Part shown: positions 54,593 through 64,000 of the stretch, piece after piece
How the letters are laid out: each line of letters begins with the position of its first letter
Position numbering within the stretch: the first letter of the stretch is position 1
Assembly (NCBI GenBank): GCA_028274465.1
Contig: CM051455.1
Span: 122,547,462-122,611,461 of the forward strand
Reading direction: 5' to 3'
From: Plantago ovata
Lineage: Eukaryota; Streptophyta; Magnoliopsida; Lamiales; Plantaginaceae
Length of the DNA stretch: 64,000 bases
The notes under the pieces: generated by a model
What the model saw: the letters and a program-made list of their open reading frames with translations, nothing else
Databases searched by the model: none
Told to the model about the DNA's origin: nothing
Made by a program: the position numbers and the translations under genes

Positions 54593-55743
54593 TAGGCTGG
54601 TTAATTAGGTACCATAATAAGTACAAGAAGCATATGATTATGAGATTATGGGAATAAGAATTTGACAATCAAACACCAAAGGAGGTGCTAATATATGTCG
54701 GATGGCGCGTGTGTTAATAAGATCTGACATGGAAGAACTTTTATGGGGATACAAATCATTGTGTTGCGTTGTGCCAATACTCCACACTCTATGTCTTTTC
54801 TTCTTTAAAATTGTTTATCCTTATTCGCGGAATAACTGACAAAGAATAATGACATATTGCATTTTTATTGGTACGACTCTTCTAAGTTATAAAATGATAC
54901 ATCAATTTAATGTGTAGTAATGGGACAAAAATACACTACCCTCCAATCCCATGTCCCCCTTGAAATTACAACACTGCCCCTGTTTTTATTAATAAGATAT
55001 TAAAGACATTTGATATTTGCACTTAACCCCCACTTTATTCATTCATTGTTCTTCTTCTCTACTCCTCCTTCTTCTTCTTAACTCCGATTTGAAGCTCCGA
55101 ACGGAACTTCCATTGAAGCTCCGATGGGAGCTTCCAATCTAAAAAGTTCCCATGACTGGAGCTTCCATATCTGGAAGCTGCCGATCGGATCTTCCCATGG
55201 AAGCTCCTCCGATCAGGAGCTTCCATGTCCTTTTTTTTTTTTTTTTTTTTTAATTATCTTCTGTTTTCTTCTTCTTCTCTTATTGGTTTTTTTTTTCTTT
55301 TTATTTTTTTCTTCTTTTCTCATGTTAGACATTATTTTTTTGTTTGGTGTGAGAAATGGTTTTTTTGAATGTTAGACATGGTTTTTATCTAAAAAACAAT
55401 TCTAACACATAAAAAAAGTCATGTCTAACTTTTTTAGTGTTGGACATTATTTTTTTAATGTTAGACATGGTTTTTAACTTAAAAACAATGTCTAACACAT
55501 AATGAATAATAATGTCTACCATGCTAAGTTTACTTGGAAGTAAAATATTTTGGGGTGGATTTGACAATTCCACAAAGTTGAGATACAAAGGGTAAATAAT
55601 CCTTACCCTAAGGTCCATTTATTTATACTTAAGGTTAATGATTGTTTTATCTCATATTTTAGAGTGAAATGAACCTCCATAATGGATCTTAGGGTAAAAA
55701 ATCCCATTTTATTGGGTGTTTGTTGTCAGGTAGGACGGAAGCC
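54593..55743. repeat. GGAGCT/GGAAGCT-rich segment in AT-rich DNA
   Basis: The span 55080-55230 is packed with AAGCTCC, GGAGCTTCC and GGAAGCT words that can pair with each other, followed by long pyrimidine runs and a TTTTGGGGTGGATTTGA arm near 55548. The layout matches the Mutator-like element at 36696-37737. Ends near 54918 (AATGGGAC) and 55710 (TCCCATT) are weakly inverted but no TSD was found, so the boundaries are not certain. No gene in this span. Confidence 0.4.
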
Positions 55744-55907
55744 TGTCTCACCGTAAAAAATTCCAATAAGCTATTTACATTAATTTTACTATTAACTTGT
55801 CCTTTTTTATATTATTTATTTATTTTTAAATTATTTAAGTTTTCTTCCTTGGACAAAAAATTTATCTTACATATTTATTATGGTCATGCCACTAAATTAA
55901 ATACCAT

Positions 55908-55940
55908 CTATCTATCTATCTATCTATCTATATATATATA
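55908..55940. repeat. CTAT/AT microsatellite
   Basis: A run of CTAT units followed by ATATATATATA. Simple sequence repeat; the surrounding 55744-56540 is AT-rich with no gene seen. Confidence 0.9.
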
Positions 55941-56542
55941 CATGAAAGCTAGGGGTCTAGGAGAGCCCAATTTCATTTTCAAGAGTTTTCACACTATGTG
56001 GCAAAAATTTTGAGCTCATGGAAAAGATTCAATTTTATTTTTTTGGTAAGTTTTCATTCATCTAATTTTGGTAATTTTAATTCTTCTTCCTTCTTTCTTA
56101 TAAAAACGTCCAGCCATATATTTATGCATTTTTTATTTAAATCTTTAATTAAAATAATATGTTAATTGAATTATACAACAAAACAAATTTCGGAATTTAA
56201 AAATAAATCGTTTAGTAATTAAATGTTGAATTATGGTGTCAATTAAATTCTTGGCAAAATAAATTTTAAAATTAAAAATAAATAATTTTTTTTGATTTAA
56301 ACGGTGAATTAAAATGTTAATTAAAATCTAGGTAAAATATATTCTGGAATTAAAATTAAATTCGTAGACACAATTGTACGAAAATCAGTTTAAGTTTTTT
56401 TAGTTTATTCATTCACAATTAATTTTAATTATTGAAAAATGATATTTAATAAATCAGTGATTAAATTATTTGTGTTTTTGATTTTAAGAATAATCTTTTT
56501 TGCGAATTCATGGAAAGAATAAATTAAAAAAAAATCGCAAAA

Positions 56543-56613
56543 GATGTAACCAAAAGGAATTGAACCCGGATGGCATATACCATGAACATCACCACATTCC
56601 ACTCGGCCACAAC
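56543..56613 (-). repeat. tRNA-like segment, copy 1
   Basis: The minus strand has an A-box-like TGGCCGAGTGGAATG and a B-box-like GGGTTCAATTCC, in tRNA order, and near-complementary ends (GTTGTGG and TTACATC). The acceptor stem is imperfect, making this the most degraded of three copies. Confidence 0.6.
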
Positions 56614-56793
56614 TTTTCAATTGTTCATTGTTGACAACATCAAGTATTGGTGTTTGATTTATTATTTTATGCTTTTAATTTTATTTATTAACAATAAAGT
56701 TTTTTCCGTAATAATTACTCTAGATTATTAATTATTAAATCAGTGATTAATCGAATAAATCATTTAATAAAAAAAAAAGAAACAAAACAAAAA

Positions 56794-56864
56794 GTTGTAG
56801 CCAGAGGGAATTGAACCCGGGTGACATATATCATGAACATCACCACATTCCACTCGGCCACAGC
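56794..56864 (-). repeat. tRNA-like segment, copy 2
   Basis: 71 bases on the minus strand: 5' GCTGTGG, A-box TGGCCGAGTGGAATG, B-box GGGTTCAATTCCC, 3' CTACAAC, then a T-rich run that could end Pol III transcription. The two ends pair except at one position (with one G-T). The T stem is only partly paired, so this is tRNA-like and not a proven tRNA gene. Confidence 0.65.
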
Positions 56865-57031
56865 TTTTCAATAATTCATTATTGACAACATCAAGTATTG
56901 GTGTTTGATGTAATATTTTATGCTTTTAATTTAATTTATCAACAATTAAGTTTTTTTCCGTAACAATTACTCTAGAATATTAATTATTAAATCAGTGATT
57001 AATCGAATAAATTATTTAATTAAAAAAAAAT

Positions 57032-57102
57032 GTTGTGGCCAGAGGGAATTGAACCCGGGTCGCATATATCATGAGCATCACCACATTCCACTCGGTCACA
57101 GC
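57032..57102 (-). repeat. tRNA-like segment, copy 3
   Basis: 71 bases, the same layout as copy 2: GACCGAGTGGAATG and GGGTTCAATTCCC boxes, ends GCTGTGA and CCACAAC. Together with copies 1 and 2 it forms tandem units of about 240-250 bp that also share the downstream text CATTATTGACAACATCAAGT (plus strand). Confidence 0.65.
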
Positions 57103-57452
57103 TTTTCAATCATTCATTATTGACAACATTACATTAAGTATTGGTTTTTGATTTAATATTTTTGTTTGTAACAATTGTCTTAAGTTATTTTGGTAAGTCT
57201 TAAGTTTTATTGTCTTTCCTTTCTTTCCATGCACGCCTCATCAATGCTGAAAATCAAAATATATAGAATGTTTAGATTTTTTGCTTTATTGTGGTAAGTA
57301 ATTTTTAAATTCAAACGGAACAAAAATCATTGCATGAATTAAGGATCTTCTAAATCCTAAAAAATGATTATATATAACTAACCTCATTATATATCCTCTC
57401 TACCAATTTTCGAATTTGTCTTTAGAAATCAGTCTCTTCGAACTAAGAGGCA

Positions 57453-58255
57453 ATGAGTGGTCCGCAGGGTTCCGTAGGTTCAATTGCTTCGTATGAACAC
57501 CATAAGAAAAGTCATTTGAAATGTTTGTTGCTTCTTGCATTCAGTGGCTGGATCGACTCTATTTCGATCATTGTGTGGTAAATTCTCAATTCTCAAGTTC
57601 TTTGTCGATTTTATTATTGTTTTCATTCGCTAATAACACTTTTTTTTTTCTTTTTAAGTATGGACTCATTCAGGACCGTGTTTGATTACGAAGGATTTTA
57701 TGAGATCTTTGATCTTTCATCTATCTCTAACGAGCCATTAGCAACTCCTAATTTCTACTACATGATGCTAATTGTAAGTTTCATATTTTGTAATGATTTT
57801 TAATTTTGTACAATAATTGTTTAAACCTGTTGTCTAATGTTTGCTACATTTTTTCGTAGATCGATGTGTTTGCGTACCGTAACTTTCATAGGGTCGAACG
57901 CCTTCTAGGACATTTAACCGCTGCTAAACATTGAATGGCCAGATATGCATCATCCATAGTTAGAATGTTGAGTGATGAAGAAGAAGTAAGACAACGAGGA
58001 TTATGTCTCTTTAGAGAAATTGCAACGGTGCCTGGAGGATTGTTTTGTTTGAAGAAATTTAGACAATATCTCTTAAAGCAGCTTTGTCAATTAAATCATG
58101 GAGTGTTTGCTTTGAATTTTAACATTCCGAAATTTTGTTGTAAGGATCATATTGTTGGGGAGGGGGGATTAGATGACGGTTTGTGTCTTTTGATTGTTTG
58201 GCAGATCGTGAAGTCCTATGCTATAGTCGTTCTAATGAGTTTCACGCGGCTATAG
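57453..58255 (+). pseudogene. small spliced gene with in-frame TGA, unrecognised
   Basis: Exons 57453-57577, 57659-57773 and 57860-57934 have GT-AG borders and keep phase. They read MSGPQGSVGSIASYEHHKKS, then LLLLAFSGWIDSISIIVWCMDS, FDLSSISNEPLATPNF, IDVFAYRNFHRVERLLGHLTAAKH and TGA (104 residues). The next codon is ATG and the same frame goes on without a break (MARYASSIVRMLSDEEEVRQRG, GLFCLKKFRQYLLKQLCQLNHG) to 58255. A single TGG-to-TGA change in an older, longer frame would explain this. No family was recognised. Proximity to TEs means an element gene is possible. Confidence 0.5.
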
Positions 58256-58514
58256 CTGAAATCTAATCTTTTGGAATCATGTAATTTTCCAATTTCCAGT
58301 GACAATTTATTCGTTTTATGCACATGATTTATTTTCGCATCATGAACAATTGATTATTATTTCGATTAATGTCGTTTTTGAGTTTATTCCATATACATAT
58401 TCGTCTTTGTGTGTTCGAGCTCATGAATATTACATAGCTATATCTGAAATTTAATCTATGAAATATTGTTATAGTGGAATTTTTCCATAAGCTTTCATTC
58501 GTGTTTTGAATTTG

Positions 58515-60046
58515 CACTACAAAAAATCCGTGTTTTACCGACGGATAAAATGAGGAATTTTATCCGTCGGTATTTACCGACAGATCGGTACACGTTACTG
58601 ACGGATGACGGATAACGAACAAAGTTGACCACTTTGTTCGTCACCCGTCACTAAAGATGACCGATCCGTCGGTAATTTAGCGACGGATACCGTTATCCGT
58701 CGCTGAAGAATAAAAAAAATAAAAAAAAAAAAAAAAACAAAGCTTACCGACGGATAACGTTATCCGTCGGTAAGCTTAATATATCGTCGAGCAGTTCACG
58801 GGCAGAACCTTCATTCTCTTCAATCTCCATTCTTCTTCTTCTCGTTTTTCTCTCTTCTCATCTCCATTTCTTCTTCAAAACTCCACCATTTTCATCCATT
58901 TTGGTAGCAAATTGAAGTTTATTGCACAAGAAACAAGGAACAACCTTCAATTCGAAGTTTTTTTGGTCAATTTGTGCAAAATCAAAGGTATGAACTCTAA
59001 CCCTTATTTGATTTTTAATTTGGGAATTATCCAATTGTTGGTTAAATTGTCAAATGTATGTTACATAGTAGTTGATACAAGTCTATTTTACTTAAATGTG
59101 TAGTTGATTGTTGTTAAAATTGAGTACTGAATCGATTTTGGGATTTTATTAATTTGGGGATTTCTTAAATTATGGAAATGTATGTTAGTATTAAGTAGAT
59201 ATTAGTTGTTATAGTTGAATGTTAGTTTTGGATTATGTTAATTTGGGTTTGTTAATTAAAATCGAGACTTAGATCAATTTAGGGCTTTTTTTAGTTTTGT
59301 ATTTCATCGAATTTCATGTTCCATAACTAGGTTATGTACTTATATAAGGTTAATTTTGTAGTTGAATACGATAAAATTGAGTAATTTATGAAAATCGAGA
59401 CTTGTAGCTCAATTTGGGGGTTTTGAAATAAAGTGAAAATGGGTTCCAGTCGGATTTAGTGGATGATGTAGCACGACGCCCTATACATGATAAAGATGGG
59501 CAGTTTGCCCTGCACGAGGATCATTTTGTAGAGTTAGAGTTGGAGGAACCTTTAATTGGTAATAAATTATGTTGCTATGTCATTTATATGTATATTCACT
59601 TGTATGTGCATTTACGTTAATTGATAATGCTTTATATTGTACGTGCATATTTCATATCATTATACAAACCTTGATATTGTTTTATTTGCAGATGCAGAAA
59701 CCTAGGTGCAACTACATTCCACCCGAGTTACGAGTTCCTGGAGCCCCAGGGTACGAGCAGGGTGTAGTTCCACCCATCATTGGATTCTCGGAGGGGAGTA
59801 GCTCCTCATCGTCAACCAGGAAGAAGAAGGCTAAGTTTGACCCATTTGCGAACCTACCTGATGATGGTTGCCCATACGTGACGCCGACCCTGGGTGCCAT
59901 GTATAAGGGGAAGCCTGTTCTGTTCCCTAACGGGAAAGCTGCGTAAGTACACTTTCTGCTGTTTAGTTTATTGTTTAACTTGTGACATATTACGTATACT
60001 TTATTATGCTTATTCATTCTTATTTGTATTTAACAATCATAATAGG
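58515..60046 (+). mobile_element. CACTA transposon, left part
   Basis: The terminus CACTACAAAAAATCC at 58515 is followed by about 260 bp of subterminal repeats of ACCGACGGATA and its complement TATCCGTCGGT, the signature of plant CACTA (En/Spm) elements. The right part is cut off by an LTR retrotransposon at 60047, so the other end and any transposase lie outside the window or beyond that insertion. Confidence 0.88.
59692..59946 (+). CDS. ORF inside the CACTA element, unrecognised
   Basis: From the ATG at 59692 one frame reads MQKPRCNYIPPELRVPGAPG, a Ser-rich run, then RKKKAKFDPFANLPDDGCPY and PNGKAA. It meets a GTAAGT donor right after the last Ala codon (59943), so it is probably an exon whose next exon lies beyond the inserted element. 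The upstream text near 59446-59562 (RRPIHDKDGQFALHEDHFVE) may be another exon. No known transposase domain was recognised. Confidence 0.5.
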   Translation: MQKPRCNYIPPELRVPGAPGYEQGVVPPIIGFSEGSSSSSSTRKKKAKFDPFANLPDDGCPYVTPTLGAMYKGKPVLFPNGKAA

Positions 60047-61310
60047 TGATGAATGTTGTCAAGGTCAATCAAATAAATTTGTAATTAGCCAAAGGCAATC
60101 CACAACTACAACGAAAACCGTAGTGCAGTAGTAGAATGACTCGAGTGTCGTTCTCTCATGACTATAACTTGCTTTATCTATTTAACAAGAGAATATAAAA
60201 CAGCAGACAGATAGCAATAGGAGGTTTCTAGCAAATAATGGAGATTGGTGATAGTATGGTCCTTCTTAGCATAATGGGTCGATAATCATGCATAAATTCC
60301 TCGGTCTTGCATAGAGATCTTTGAATCAATCTAGTGTCCTGTTGCAAGTATTAAGCACTACGAAGATAATCTGGTCTGACTAGTCAATCACGGTTGTCCT
60401 AATGTGTTCCGTAATTATTCAACACTACGAAGATAATTGGTCTGATGGTCGACTAGTGTCCAATTGTGCATAATAATCAATACAACATACGAGAATTTTG
60501 GTTACAACTGATCAACGAAATAAAGCAATGACACGGAGTATAATGCGCGATATAGCCATTAGCATGATTATCTTCCCTCGCTAAGAATTCACATACTACC
60601 ACCAATGATAAGTTTAGCTACTCATATTATGCATGCAATCAACAGAAATCATAGAAGAAACCATATTGAAAGATAAATAAAATAAGTAGAATAAAACTTG
60701 TAAGATACAAAGTTACCGAAGGTTGTCAATCTCCGGATGATTGTGGTCCTACGAGCTCCAAACTGCTATGAAAAAGTATCCCCTAAGCTACGGAACTCCC
60801 AGGACAGGCCCCGGAAAGTTCCTACCTAAAACTATAGAGAGAGGTGTGAAAGTAGGCTTGGAAAGATATGATTTTCGGAGAAAAACTGAGCTCTATATAT
60901 ATAGGCCCCGAATTATCACGGGGCGGTTCGCCCCACATTGCGGCGGTTCGCCCCAGAGGATTTTCGCGGAATTTTCGCGTTTTCGACGCGGTTTTGGATT
61001 TCTTCACCTTTTCGGACTCGGTTTCTGACTTCTAGTGGCCTTCTAACCTCCAGATTCGGCCCCTAGACTTCAAATCCTATCCGGAAACCTTCAGATACTC
61101 CGAATAGGCTTTTGGAACACCAATTCCTTGTCAACTTCAATATAATTTCCCAGAAATCCCCGAATTTCAACCAAAACCTGTAAAATAAAATCTAAAGGGA
61201 AACGTGACACTATTCTAATAAAATGTACTAAAATATAGCTAAATTATCATAGAGGATAGCTAAAATAGGTGAAAAAGACTCGAATGAAAGTGTAAAATAC
61301 ACATTCATCA
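60047..61310 (-). mobile_element. 3' LTR, probable Ty3/gypsy element, inverted copy
   Basis: Ends TGATGAATG (60047) and ACATTCATCA (to 61310) with GGGCGGTTCGCCCC-type repeats inside. Read on the minus strand it matches 195-1420 almost throughout. The purine tract complement (AACTCCCCAAACC) begins at 61311, so this is the 3' LTR of an element running right to left out of the window. The TSD on the visible side would be ATAGG (60042-60046). It interrupts the CACTA element. Confidence 0.85.
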
Positions 61311-64000
61311 AACTCCCCAAACCGAACCTTTGCTTGTCCTCAAGCAACTAAGCTAGACTCTAATACAAAAAACATGCAAGACACAAAATGGAGTTACATG
61401 CCAAATAAAATGAACTAATCTACTGAATCTATCAAATAACATATGAACAAAAACCATATAAATCAAAGCATGAATATAGGTTGAAGAATACCTCGATTGA
61501 CTTATACACATCCACATAAGCACTTATGTCAAGACAAGATAGTCTCTCGTAACATTCTCTACCTGGACCTAGTCAGTGACGACGTAATGATGTATGCTAT
61601 GATACGAATGGTTGCCCCGTGCCTATGAAACTGAGGACTTACTGCTGTTCCACCATGTTAAGACTTTTCGTCAAAAGAGGTCGAACCAGTACTGGCTCTC
61701 ATCAAACGAAGGAGGGTTCCCTAAAAAAAAGATAACACTCCCCTATTCTACCCATCTCTCAAGTAAAGTCTTAAGCTATTCACCACTTCCTGAATGGCAG
61801 GACGAGGGTGGTCTAGAACAGATGACACTCAAGACAAAAAAAAAAAATAAATAAAAAAAAAATAACACGATTACGAACATCACAAAAATGGAAAAGACTC
61901 AACACTTTGACTGCTATTTGGCTTTCTTTTTTGGACCCTTCTTTGCTTTTTTGGGGTCTTTTCTTTTTTCTTCTTTTTTTTCTTTCCAGATTCTTTTTTC
62001 TTTTTCTTTTTTTCTGGAAATTTTCTTTCTTTTTTTTCGATTTTTTTCTAGCCAGCAGTAGCATAACAAAGAGAGAAACAAAAGACTCACACGACTTCCC
62101 CAAACCTATTCGAAGGAATAGGTTGGGGTACAAAATTTACGGAAAAGTGAAAAATAAACTCACGATACGAAAATGAAAAACAGAAACAAGTCTAATGATG
62201 GTGTAACCCCCTCCCCAAACCTATTCGGAAGAATAGGTTATAAACAAAGGATCAAACAACCTCACACTACCTCCTTCCTAGGCATTTAGCAATCTCAAAG
62301 CATGGTGAAGACTTGTTGCCTCTTAGGTACATAATTACTCGGGAAACAACTATAAGAACCTAACATGCATCATCCTATTATAAAGGCCTTCGTGAACCGC
62401 AGTAGAGAAAACACCACTAAGTGATGTCGAGACTACCTAGCTCAACTAAGTGCAATACATAAATGTGACAAGCCAAGCGAGAAAAACCTCAAACAAATTC
62501 ATAGAGATGAAGCATACGATTAATGGCATATTTAGTTGATCTACCCAATAAAAAAGTTCAAAAAATTCGGCAATAAACTCCATATAAAACATGCAAAACT
62601 ATCCTAGGATGATTGTAGTGAGATGCAACCTAAAAATCTAAGAAAGCAGTAAACGTGCAAATGCAAATGCAGACTGATAAAGCATGCAAGGTACTATACT
62701 CATCCTACCAATGCCAAGCTCCAAACTAATAACATCGGATCACTTAAATCCCATCCCCCCTCATGAAATTTACGCTAGTCCCTAGCAGTAAGAAAATGAG
62801 GAAATAAGATGTGATACTAGATGTTACCCCATGGTTTGGCCTCGGTCGGCTGAGTATGCTGCTTGTGGGTTATTGGACCTCCTCTATGAGCTTTATAGGG
62901 TGTCATCAGGTCTTCTGGTAAGTGCGGTAGTTCCATTTATAGGCTGGACAGGAACAACTCCTCTATCAGGATCATCATTGCCCGTATGCCTTCATTGTCA
63001 CTACTTTCACGTACATCCTCACTAGTAGAGTTGTAGTGGCAGGTAGAATTCTCAAGAGTAGCCGCCGCTGTTATGGAATCCTCCATCCTGGAGCCCTCCA
63101 ATAGGATGTGAACTGTTGAAGGGGAAAGGGCAGTGGTATCAGGACCTCCCCCTCCAACGTTTTACACCTCGAGAAGGTTTCAGTAAGCTGCTTGGACACT
63201 CAGAAGTCTTCTACCTTTTTCTCCAATTTTGTCCACATTCTCTACCGTGGATCCGACCGATGTCTATATGATGCTCACTTTAGAGGCAGGCAAGGGGCAC
63301 CCCAACAAGGTGCTGGGTACCCATGTCATTACGTTTTGGAACCAAGCTAGCGCTTCGGAACCTTCGAGCAACTTCGGACTCAAGATCGAATCCGTCGCGG
63401 CAAGACTGTCCCGGTGCCTTCCTGTTCACTCGAACTCTGTAGTCCTCGTGATGGAGTGCTGACATAATAGTGGTTTCTGACCCTTCGGTGGTGCATGAAT
63501 AGGCATAGGAGTCCTTACTCCAGGTGTACTCTAGCTCCTCCTCTTGGATAATCCACGACGTTGTTGCCAAACCCCTTGGCTCGAACGCACATCTAGCGAG
63601 ATCACCTTCCTTGACATGGTTCTTCACAGCAATCATACGGGAATGCTCCTTCCCCTTGGTATGCTACCTACAAACAGCTGTTAGCACCTCGAATGACTCA
63701 AAACTGACTCAAATACGTACTAGTGTAAAAATGAAACACACAAGTGATAAAATCAACAATCGAACTCCCCAAACCGCAATGTCTAGCCTAGCTTCTTCAC
63801 CATGCAACATACCAACGTAACTACTACATGTAATACATCACATCATGCTTTTACTAGACAACCAATAACCTTGATAACAAGGTTTCAATTCATACCATAG
63901 CAGCGAAAAATCAAATCATCATAAATCTCATACTCAACAATTAAGCATTCTATCATCAAATCCACCAATATTACATCAATAAACACAATCATATGCAAGA
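61311..64000 (-). mobile_element. internal 3' region of the inverted LTR element
   Basis: The first 190 bases repeat 1-194 in reverse. Beyond that there are long pyrimidine/purine runs (about 61920-62050), the inverted-repeat text CCCCAAACCTATTCG, and non-repetitive sequence with no convincing gag or pol domain. A minus-strand ORF at 63280-63636 has no recognised domain. This non-coding spacer upstream of the 3' LTR is common in large plant Ty3 elements; the coding part must lie right of the window. Confidence 0.6.

Noticed and set aside
61813-62133. Lys-rich minus-strand ORF.
   Set aside because: It is a translation of polypyrimidine/polypurine runs inside the LTR element spacer.

Overview
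The window is nuclear DNA from a flowering plant, most likely a eudicot. It is AT-rich, its genes have many introns, and it carries plant-only families: a PLS-class PPR protein, a short WNK kinase, a chloroplast rhodanese STR14, a plant-type VPS26 and an At2g46620-like AAA-ATPase. The species cannot be told from the sequence. Well over half of the window is transposable-element DNA, much of it nested, and many insertions can be bounded by exact target-site duplications (TSDs) read directly.

Layout. 1-6448: the 3' end of an LTR retrotransposon (+) that landed in a Ty1/copia SIRE-like element (-). 7249-7928: a PIF/Harbinger-type MITE. 8180-8826: a complete TRIM. 10528-21034: STR14 in six exons; its third intron is 9.1 kb and holds a PPR gene with two frame breaks, a GGAGCT-rich repeat, a gag-protease-only LTR element with both LTRs, a Mutator-type MITE and a hAT MITE. 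21500-22384: WNK11-like kinase. 23270-27640: tandem duplication of a pair (a P/Q-rich small protein and the elongation factor ELOF1). 28594-33077: VPS26 in eleven coding exons (-). 33551-38358: a hAT transposon with an intact 878-codon transposase, itself hit by a 1.04-kb Mutator-type element full of palindromes. 38519-41214: an element with Harbinger-like ends that carries small unfamiliar ORFs. 41635-41889: a Stowaway MITE. 42896-44479: BCS1-like AAA-ATPase (-). 46024-47110: Cassandra-like TRIM LTRs with 5S-rRNA-like boxes, in two orientations. 47781-48953: a fold-back Harbinger element with a transposase fragment in its loop. 50068-54580: a 5'-truncated L1-type LINE split by an apparent solo LTR. 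56543-57102: three tandem units with tRNA-like Pol III boxes. 57453-58255: a small unrecognised gene with an in-frame TGA. 58515-60046: the left end of a CACTA transposon. 60047-64000: an inverted relative of the LTR element at the left edge.

The host genes do not form one pathway. STR14 is a plastid sulfurtransferase-fold protein, WNK11 a cytosolic kinase, ELOF1 a Pol II elongation factor, VPS26 an endosomal retromer subunit, and the AAA-ATPase a membrane-anchored ATPase. The most unusual features are the gene-in-intron arrangement at STR14, the intact hAT transposon, the palindrome array, the tRNA-like tandem units, the fold-back Harbinger element and the transposase-less Harbinger-like element. 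Splice sites, domains and element ends were read by eye; no alignment or database search was run.
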